Shown here: positions 58,601 to 64,000 of the stretch, piece by piece
How the letters are laid out: every line of letters begins with the position of its first letter
How positions within the stretch are numbered: the stretch's first letter is position 1
Program-made: the position numbers and the translations under genes
DNA from: Burkholderiaceae bacterium
GTDB taxonomy: Bacteria; Pseudomonadota; Gammaproteobacteria; Burkholderiales; Burkholderiaceae_B
Assembly (NCBI GenBank): GCA_023653055.1
Contig: JAMNXR010000003.1
Location: 1 to 64,000, forward strand
Reading direction: 5' to 3'
Length of the DNA: 64,000 nt
The notes under the pieces: model-generated
The model's database searches: none
What the model was told of the DNA's origin: nothing
Seen by the model: the letters and a program-made list of their open reading frames with translations, nothing else

Positions 58601-61271
58601 CAAAGTGCAAACCTGTGGTGGGTTCGTCAAATAAAAATAAACTGCCTTTCTTAGCGACCTTGGCAGTAGAAATCCCACTGCGGGCGGCTTCGGCAAGGTG
58701 TCCCGCTAACTTCAGTCGTTGTGCTTCACCACCCGAAAGTGTCGGCACAGGCTGACCAAGTTTGACGTACTCCAGGCCAACATCCGCAAGCGGCGCGAGT
58801 CCTAGCTGTACATCGCGTAAGCCTTTGAAAAACTCCAAGGCCTCTGAGACCGTCATGTCGAGCACGGCATCAATCGAAGCGCGTCGTCCTAGGTGTTCGA
58901 TTTGGACTTCGCGGACCTCGGGTCGGAAGCGCTTGCCATCGCAATCCGGACAGCGGATATAAATATCCGATAAAAACTGCATCTCGACGTGTTCAAAACC
59001 TGTGCCACCACAGGTCGGACAACGACCATCACCGCTGTTAAAGCTGAAAGTCCCCGCGGTGTAGCCACGTTCGCGCGCCACCGGCGCTTGCGCAAAGAGT
59101 TTACGGATTGGATCAAACGCGCCCACATAGCTTGCGGGATTGGAGCGTGCCGTCTTGCCGATTTGTGCCTGATCGACCATCACCACATCAGCAAGTTGCT
59201 CCGCGCCCAGCAAGCGATCAAACGCACCGGGCGCTTCAGTAGGCTTGCCCATGATCTTGAGCAGTCCTGGATACAAGACGTCTTGTATGAGCGTAGATTT
59301 CCCCGAACCTGAGACACCCGTCACACAGACCAAACGTCCCAAGGGAATTTCGATCGAAATATTTTTGAGGTTGTTCGCCGTGACACCCTCGAGAATCAGT
59401 CGAGGGGTATTGTTTGCAACAGGCATGGGGCGGGGCGCTTCGACTTTGAGCCGGCCACCCATGTACTGACCTGTCAGTGTGGTCGCGTCTTTGAGCGCAG
59501 CGGGTGTGCCATCAAACACAATCTGTCCACCCCGTTCGCCTGGACCGGGGCCGACATCGATGACACGGTCTGCGGCGATCATCACTTGCGGATCATGTTC
59601 GACCACGACCAGAGTATTGCCTGCGTCACGCAGTCGATGCATCACCTCCACCACGCGGTGGATATCGCGTGGATGCAAACCGATTGAGGGCTCGTCTAAT
59701 ACAAACAAGGTGTTCACGAGCGAAGTACCAAGCGCGGTCGTCAAATTGATCCGCTGCACCTCACCCCCTGAAAGCGTGCGACTTTGTCGGTCTAGCGTGA
59801 GATATCCCAACCCCACATCGCATAAAAATTTGAGTCGCGCACGGACCTCGGTCAGCACCAGGTCCATGGCCGCGTCCATTGCGCCTGGAAAGGTCAGCTG
59901 ATCCGCGAACGTCCTTAACTGCACGATCGGGGTCAGCATTAAGTCCTGAATCGATTTGCCCTGAATGCGCCATAGCAAGGCATCGGGCTTGAGGCGCGCG
60001 CCTTTGCACGTCGGGCAGGGCGTATAGCTGCGATACTTGGAGAGCAAAACCCGCACATGCATTTTGTAAGACTTGGTTTCGAGCCAGTCAAAAAAACGCT
60101 GCACGCCATACCATTGGGTTTTCCAAGCCTGACTGCCGCCTTTCCAAAGTGGATCGCCGTGTAGCACCCATTCTTGATGTTCGGGTGGCAGATATTTCCA
60201 GGGCGTATTGATCGAAACGTTGGCACGCTTCGCGTACTTTTCCATTTCAACCTGACATTCTTTGTAGCTCGGGGTTTGCCAGGGCTTGATTGCGCCGCCT
60301 TCGAGGGTTTTGTTCTCGTCAGGAATCACCAGACCAAAATCAATCCCAATGACGCGGCCAAAACCTCGACACGCCTCGCACGCGCCAAGCGGCGAGTTAA
60401 AGGAAAACGTACTGGGCAAGGCATTGCTATAGCTGATGTTGCAGTCCGCGCAGTGCAGCTTGTCACTAAATTTCCAGACTGCCGTGTCCGTACCTTCTTG
60501 GTCAACCGCATGAACGGACATCAGACCAATGCCCATTTTGAGGGCGATGTCGAAGGCTTCCATGACACGAGAGGGCTCCGCAGTCGAAAAGCGAAACCGA
60601 TCCTGCACCACGCGCAGCGTCCGCAGCAGCGGCGACAAGGTCGCGGATTTCTTTTTAGAGGCTTTGGCAGGTGCCGCGACCGCCGCGCTTGAGATTGCGC
60701 CTGCTTGCTGCGGGCTTTCATCCGCATGGACACGTGTATAGCCTTGCTGCTCTAAAAATCCAAGCACCTCTTCCTCGGTAAAGTTCAGAGGTACTTGAAC
60801 CGGAAACGTTACCACCAGCCTTGGATCGCCCGCTTGTTCAGCGCGTGCTTTGACCGCGGCAAAAATAGACGCAGTACTGTCTCGGCAAACCGCCTGACCA
60901 CAGCCACGGCACATGAGTTGTGCACCCCGCGCAAATAACAGCTTGAGGTGGTCATTGAGCTCGGTCATGGTGCCGACGGTGCTGCGTGAACTCCGAACCG
61001 GGTTGGTTTGATCAATCGCGATGGCAGGCAAAATACCTTCGATGCGATCGACAACCGGTTTATCCATGCGATCCAAAAACTGACGCGCATAGGGCGAAAA
61101 AGTCTCGACGTAGCGTCGCTGACCCTCGGCATAGAGCGTGTCAAACGCTAAAGAGCTTTTGCCCGAGCCGCTGACACCGGTGATCACGGTCAATTCGCCC
61201 GTGTTTAGGGTCAAGTCGAGGTTTTTTAGGTTGTTCTGGCGCGCGCCAGTAATGCGAATGGTTGGGTTCAT
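55662..61271 (-). CDS. uvrA: Giant tandem UvrA-like protein (two UvrA units, four ABC modules)
   Basis: A 1869-residue protein that is two UvrA-like units fused head to tail (about 1-960 and 995-1869). Each unit has two ABC modules: Walker A loops G-V-S-G-S-G-K-S at about 32, 654, 1032 and 1553; signatures L-S-G-G-E-(V/A)-Q-R; and D-E-P-x-x-G-L. Zinc-type Cys pairs are in both units (for example R-C-P-T-C-G-G-T-G and R-C-P-L-C-E-G-Q-G). Ordinary UvrA is about 940 residues and dimerises; here the dimer could be intramolecular. Long UvrA proteins of this kind occur in Burkholderiales as far as I recall. The role in nucleotide excision repair is inferred. No uvrB is nearby. Confidence 0.9.
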   Translation of the reverse strand: MNPTIRITGARQNNLKNLDLTLNTGELTVITGVSGSGKSSLAFDTLYAEGQRRYVETFSPYARQFLDRMDKPVVDRIEGILPAIAIDQTNPVRSSRSTVGTMTELNDHLKLLFARGAQLMCRGCGQAVCRDSTASIFAAVKARAEQAGDPRLVVTFPVQVPLNFTEEEVLGFLEQQGYTRVHADESPQQAGAISSAAVAAPAKASKKKSATLSPLLRTLRVVQDRFRFSTAEPSRVMEAFDIALKMGIGLMSVHAVDQEGTDTAVWKFSDKLHCADCNISYSNALPSTFSFNSPLGACEACRGFGRVIGIDFGLVIPDENKTLEGGAIKPWQTPSYKECQVEMEKYAKRANVSINTPWKYLPPEHQEWVLHGDPLWKGGSQAWKTQWYGVQRFFDWLETKSYKMHVRVLLSKYRSYTPCPTCKGARLKPDALLWRIQGKSIQDLMLTPIVQLRTFADQLTFPGAMDAAMDLVLTEVRARLKFLCDVGLGYLTLDRQSRTLSGGEVQRINLTTALGTSLVNTLFVLDEPSIGLHPRDIHRVVEVMHRLRDAGNTLVVVEHDPQVMIAADRVIDVGPGPGERGGQIVFDGTPAALKDATTLTGQYMGGRLKVEAPRPMPVANNTPRLILEGVTANNLKNISIEIPLGRLVCVTGVSGSGKSTLIQDVLYPGLLKIMGKPTEAPGAFDRLLGAEQLADVVMVDQAQIGKTARSNPASYVGAFDPIRKLFAQAPVARERGYTAGTFSFNSGDGRCPTCGGTGFEHVEMQFLSDIYIRCPDCDGKRFRPEVREVQIEHLGRRASIDAVLDMTVSEALEFFKGLRDVQLGLAPLADVGLEYVKLGQPVPTLSGGEAQRLKLAGHLAEAARSGISTAKVAKKGSLFLFDEPTTGLHFDDVARLMRAFRKLLGAGHTLLIIEHNLDVIRAADWVLDLGPEGGDGGGELVAVGSPETVMENPRSHTGAALREYAVAMTPDAIGSSASGLPAQEAGGRPLQKVLKERRRANSIDILHAREHNLKNINVSIPHDKFTVITGVSGSGKSTLAFDILFNEGQRRYLESLNAYARAIVQPAGKPDVDAIFGIPPTVAIEQRTSRGGRKSTVATMTEIHHFLRLMYMKLGTQMCPTCQVSVEPQSADQIVARIMRDHKGERIGLMAPLVTARKGFYTDLAKWASGKGFTHLRVDNVFIGTAKWPRLDRFKEHTIELPVADLIVSTKDEAALREAVRSALEYGQGVMSVLWPLGKLESDMSAPLEQTHFSVKRACPSCGTSFPEPDPRMFSYNSKHGWCQGCFGTGLQLQGFDGEQTGEENAWNASYEGETQTCTSCHGARLNPIARAVLWRDKSIAELAGMHVSDAHTFFTGLVLRGRDAEIARDILSEIRGRLQFMQEVGLGYLALDRAAPTLSGGEAQRIRLAAQLGSNMQGVCYVLDEPTIGLHPRDNRILLGALSRLEKNGNTLVVVEHDDDTIRRAEHIIDIGPGAGVRGGRVVAQGTLQDLMDAPESTTGHYLRHPLAHPLQPRRPIAKDTPMITVKGATLHNLRGVTAHFPIGRLSVVTGVSGSGKSTLAREVLLDNLSTAIAARGAQPWFGCADITGWEALDRVLEVDQTPIGKTPRSCPATYIGFWDDVRKQFAETNEARIRGWGAGRFSFNTGDGRCPLCEGQGMRTLEMSFLPDVKVPCDACNGARFNTDTLGVRMREKHAGDVLSMEVDDAIGYFAAHPRIKHPLQLMQDVGLGYLTLGQPSPTLSGGEAQRIKLVTELAKARMTEGVITTGRASRLPHTLYVLDEPTVGLSMADVEKLIRVLHRLVEAGNTVVVIEHNLDIIAEADWLLDLGPEGGSGGGQLVIEGTPEQVVAARQKSHTGEVLHEFLNRA

Positions 61272-61373
61272 GCCGTAATCATAGAGCCGCGGCCTGCAGA
61301 CCGCATGGAAAACCAGACGAATATTCTGGACAGATATAGGTTAATATATGGAGCTTGATACCGGAGAATTACC

Positions 61374-61505
61374 ATGGCTTCAGAAACAAAACGCACGCGC
61401 CGCAACACTCTTGAGCGCCGTTGCTTGGGCAAGGCCTTCAAGCGCCTGTTCGTCAACGCACCGAAAGGCGTGTTCAAAATGCTGGAAAAAGTCAAGAAAG
61501 CCTGA
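61374..61505 (+). CDS. Small basic protein, 43 residues, unknown
   Basis: ATG 61374 to TGA 61503-61505 codes for a 43-residue, strongly basic product starting M-A-S-E-T-K-R-T-R-R-N-T and ending E-K-V-K-K-A, with about 14 Lys/Arg against 3-4 acidic residues and amphipathic stretches such as L-G-K-A-F-K-R-L-F-V. GGAG lies 7-8 nt before the ATG, and a clear terminator follows 39 nt after the stop. Independent transcription between uvrA and the cyclase gene makes it likely to be real. The function is unknown; nucleic-acid or ribosome binding is a guess from charge. Confidence 0.6.
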   Translation: MASETKRTRRNTLERRCLGKAFKRLFVNAPKGVFKMLEKVKKA

Positions 61506-61544
61506 GTTTTTGGCATTCGAACTAAATATTTAGAATTAAGTATG

Positions 61545-61583
61545 GGGCTGCAAACTTAACGGTTTGCAGCCCTTTTACTTTTT
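61545..61583 (+). terminator. Rho-independent terminator after the small ORF
   Basis: GGGCTGCAAAC (61545-61555), loop TTAACG, GTTTGCAGCCC (61562-61572): a perfect 11-bp stem followed by TTTTACTTTTT. Fits termination of the plus-strand transcript of the 43-residue ORF and insulates the downstream cyclase gene. Confidence 0.9.
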
Positions 61584-61671
61584 CTGCCAAGTTTTGTGGT
61601 CTGTTTTCCTGTAAAAACGAGCTACGACAGTCCAAATCTTTTCATACATAAATAAAACCTGGAGATTAACG

Positions 61672-62727
61672 ATGAGTGGCAATAAACGTTGGGTCAATCG
61701 CCCAGAGGGCTCTACTTGGGGTGATTTTGGTGAGGATGACCAACGCGGTCGCATCAATTTACTGACCTCTGAAAAGCTCAAGCAGGGTATCGCAGAGGTC
61801 AAAGAATTTCAGCCTTTCTGTCTGAGCCTGCCTTTGGATCTCCCCGGCGGTAACTTATTGAATCCTCGACGTTTTCCGCCCGTTATCCGTCCTACGCTGC
61901 GCGGCGATCGCCCCAACATGAATTACGGCCTGTTCCGCGATAACGACCAGCAAACAGACGTGATCAGCGATGACTTAGTCGTGATGCATCTCCAATACTC
62001 CACGCAATGGGACAGCTTGGCCCACGTAGGCTCCAGATTTGATGCAAACGGAGACGGAATCCCCGAGTCGGTCTATTACAACGGTTACCGCGCAGGCGAA
62101 CACATCATCGGACCGACGGAGGCCAAGGATGCGGGCGTTCCTGGACCGGGCGAAAACAAATCTACCTCCAATGCGATCGCGCTGGGCATTCAAAATATGG
62201 CCGAGTCCTGCGTGCAAGGCCGCGGCGTGATGATTGATTTCCATGCGCACTTTGGCAATAAGCGGGAAATCATTGGTTATGACACCCTGATGCGCGTGAT
62301 GGAACAGGACAAGGTCGTGGTTGAGCCCGGTGACATGGTGTGTTTACATACGGGCTTTGCGCAGTTGCTTATGGACATGAAAGGCGATCCTGATCTGCAC
62401 ACGCTAGAGAACAGCTGCGCAGCACTTGATGGGCGCGATCAAAAACTTCTCAAGTGGATTACCGACAGTCAGTTGGTGGTTTTGATGGCCGACAACTATG
62501 CGGTTGAAACGTATCCAGCGACTAACCACATCGGTTGTTGCGCGACACTACCTTTGCATGAGCACTGCTTGTTCAAACTCGGTGTGCACTTGGGTGAGAT
62601 GTTCTATCTCACACCCTTGGCGCAATGGTTGCGTAAAAATGGTCGTAATCGCTTCTTGTTAACCGCACCTCCGTTGCGCTTGCCCGGTGCTGTGGGTTCG
62701 CCTGCCACGGCGGTCGCCACGGTTTAA
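61672..62727 (+). CDS. Cyclase-family metal-dependent hydrolase
   Basis: A 351-residue protein of the cyclase/kynurenine-formamidase-like family (PF04199 type). Instead of the common H-x-G-T-H-x-D it has Q-W-D-S-L-A-H-V-G, a known variant, and later M-I-D-F-H-A-H-F-G and H-I-G-C-C-A-T-L-P-L-H-E-H-C; these His/Asp residues probably hold a metal. Such proteins hydrolyse amides or lactones in catabolic pathways. GGAG upstream supports the start. A peptide-type ABC binding protein gene follows and may deliver a substrate. Confidence 0.87.
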   Translation: MSGNKRWVNRPEGSTWGDFGEDDQRGRINLLTSEKLKQGIAEVKEFQPFCLSLPLDLPGGNLLNPRRFPPVIRPTLRGDRPNMNYGLFRDNDQQTDVISDDLVVMHLQYSTQWDSLAHVGSRFDANGDGIPESVYYNGYRAGEHIIGPTEAKDAGVPGPGENKSTSNAIALGIQNMAESCVQGRGVMIDFHAHFGNKREIIGYDTLMRVMEQDKVVVEPGDMVCLHTGFAQLLMDMKGDPDLHTLENSCAALDGRDQKLLKWITDSQLVVLMADNYAVETYPATNHIGCCATLPLHEHCLFKLGVHLGEMFYLTPLAQWLRKNGRNRFLLTAPPLRLPGAVGSPATAVATV

Positions 62728-62765
62728 ATATCCACAAAGCCCCCCTATATCGCGATGGTGTCAGT

Positions 62766-62793
62766 TTGACGAAAGCTTGAATAAGCTTATGGT
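62766..62793 (+). promoter_or_regulatory. Possible sigma-70 promoter upstream of the ABC binding protein
   Basis: TTGACG (62766-62771) and TATGGT (62788-62793) are separated by 16 nt in the 127-nt gap after the cyclase gene. The spacer contains two copies of AAGCTT 4 nt apart. The -35 is good and the -10 is weak. It would start transcription about 50 nt before the ATG at 62855. Confidence 0.3.
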
Positions 62794-62854
62794 TGACGGA
62801 GTCATCGCGGGTGGGGCAATATGGTTCTGTTACTTCACCTATTAGGAGCGTGCC

Positions 62855-64000
62855 ATGCGCCGTACCCTTATTGCTGCGGCACTTTCAGCCGCGATGCTGT
62901 TGCCCGGTCTGGGCTTTGCTAAAACGTTTAAATGGACGAGCCAAGGCGATATTCTGACGCTCGACCCTCACTCACAGAACGAAGGGCTGAACATCGCCGC
63001 CAACTTATGGGTCTACGATCCGCTGGTCAAATACAACGAAAAATATGAAGTCGTGCCTTCGCTGGCAACCTCGTGGGAGCGTATTAATCCCACTACGATG
63101 CGTTTCAAATTACGTCCAAATGTAAAGTTCCAAGACGGTACGCCGTTCACTGCGGATGACGTGGTGTTCTCGCTCAAGCGCGCGATGGCGCCTTCTTCGC
63201 AGTTCAAATCTTACGTTGCTGGCATCAGTGATGTGGTCGCCGTCGATCCCTTGACTGTAGATGTCATTACAGCAGGTCCTAACCCTGTGTTGCTGCGTCA
63301 GTTGCCTTCACTCGGCATCATGAGCAAGGCCTGGGCAGAAAAGAATAACGCGGCTTTGCCGCAGGACTTCAACAAAAAAGAAGAGAGCTTTTCAGCGCGT
63401 AATGCTATGGGTACCGGCCCATACCAACTCAAGTCACGCGAAGTCGATATTAAAACGGTCTATGTTGAAAACCCCAACTGGTGGGGTAAGCCGACAAAAA
63501 CAGGCAACGTGACTGAAATTGTCTACACCCCGATTAAGCAAAACGCGACGCGCACTGCAGCCTTGTTGTCAGGCGAAGTCGATTTTGTATTGGATCCACC
63601 GGCACAAGACTTGGATCGCTTGCGCAAACAAGTCAACGTGTTGGACGGTAATGAATACCGCACCATTTACATCGCGATGGATGTCAAAAGTCCTGAGTTG
63701 AAGTACAGCAACGTCAAGGATAAAAATCCTCTTGCTGATGTGCGTGTACGCGAAGCCCTGTATCGCGCCATCGATATCGAGGCGATTAAAAAGTCCGTGA
63801 TGCGTGGCATGTCCCTACCCACAGGTGCGATGATTTCACCACAGGTCAATGGCTATACGGATGCCTTGGGTAAGCGGGTACCTTATGATCCTGTCAAGGC
63901 CCGTGAGCTCCTCAAGCAAGCTGGCTACGACAACAACCTCGAGTTCACGATTGATTGCCCTAACAATCGCTACATCAACGACGAGGCGATTTGTCAGGCA
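62855..64000 (+). CDS. ABC transporter substrate-binding protein, peptide/nickel type (SBP_bac_5), partial
   Basis: The frame is open from ATG 62855 to the window end (382 codons), and the gene continues beyond. Signal peptide M-R-R-T-L-I-A-A-A-L-S to about residue 22 (G-F-A-K); then T-L-D-P-H-S-Q, N-L-W-V-Y-D-P-L-V, the family hallmark F-K-L-R-P-N-V-K-F-Q-D-G-T-P-F-T-A-D-D-V and G-T-G-P-Y. Binds oligopeptides or other small solutes for an ABC importer whose permease and ATPase genes presumably follow outside the window. AGGAG precedes the start. Confidence 0.93.
   Translation, partial: MRRTLIAAALSAAMLLPGLGFAKTFKWTSQGDILTLDPHSQNEGLNIAANLWVYDPLVKYNEKYEVVPSLATSWERINPTTMRFKLRPNVKFQDGTPFTADDVVFSLKRAMAPSSQFKSYVAGISDVVAVDPLTVDVITAGPNPVLLRQLPSLGIMSKAWAEKNNAALPQDFNKKEESFSARNAMGTGPYQLKSREVDIKTVYVENPNWWGKPTKTGNVTEIVYTPIKQNATRTAALLSGEVDFVLDPPAQDLDRLRKQVNVLDGNEYRTIYIAMDVKSPELKYSNVKDKNPLADVRVREALYRAIDIEAIKKSVMRGMSLPTGAMISPQVNGYTDALGKRVPYDPVKARELLKQAGYDNNLEFTIDCPNNRYINDEAICQA

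Overview
The window reads as a piece of a betaproteobacterial chromosome, most likely Burkholderiales and close to Alcaligenaceae. This rests on gene order (queA-tgt-yajC-secD-secF, miaB-phoH-ybeY-corC-lnt, tkt-gap-pgk, fba-purC-purE-purK-sua5), a giant tandem UvrA, and a solo Bug-type tricarboxylate-transporter binding protein. GC looks to be a little above 50 percent. No rRNA, insertion sequence, prophage or CRISPR array was seen.

Layout. 1-267: three tRNA genes (Ala, Glu, Asp) on the minus strand, the Asp gene cut by the window edge. 500-1281: a probable toxin-antitoxin pair (DUF4258 protein plus HTH protein) with an 8-bp-arm palindrome lying across the toxin start. 1312-13449: a long minus-strand housekeeping run for tRNA modification (queA, tgt, miaB), Sec translocation (yajC, secD, secF), RNA and ribosome maturation (phoH, ybeY), CorC and lipoprotein acylation (lnt), mostly joined by 4-nt ATGA overlaps. 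13558-16766: dacB, an unknown exported protein and an orphan FecCD-type permease. 16763-20468: ubiD, a PLP aminotransferase and a degenerate FAD-binding-like protein. 20492-24197: maeB, an orphan barstar and rsmE.

24300-36950: central carbon metabolism and purine genes (tkt, gap, pgk, fba, purC, purE, purK) ending with a TsaC/Sua5 gene. Between pgk and fba, where related genomes usually carry pyruvate kinase, there is instead a block of cupin, cbpA-cbpM, mog and a methyltransferase. 37078-46793: catabolic and CoA-linked genes. One operon joins a CaiB/BaiF protein with racemase-type residues, an SDR lacking its catalytic Tyr/Lys, and an Asp/Glu-racemase homologue lacking the second Cys. A bidirectional terminator separates it from opposing genes for glutaryl-CoA dehydrogenase, a ThDP enzyme, an AidB-like dehydrogenase, an LhgO-like oxidase, a flavin reductase and PdxH. 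46865-49771: ChaC, an MFS transporter and TcdA.

49777-53818: a hydroxy-acid catabolic cluster (FMN oxidase, RraA-like protein, D-2-hydroxyacid dehydrogenase, Bug binding protein). 53789-61271: a minus-strand, ATGA-coupled run of a 1869-residue tandem UvrA, pabB and a pabC-like gene. 61374-64000: an unannotated 43-residue basic protein with its own terminator, a cyclase-family hydrolase and the start of a peptide-type ABC transporter binding protein that runs off the window.

Most of the window is ordinary core genome. The parts most worth a second look are the DUF4258/HTH pair and its palindrome, the dacB-linked unknown protein with the orphan permease, the CaiB-SDR-racemase trio with altered active sites, the tandem UvrA, and the small basic protein at 61374.
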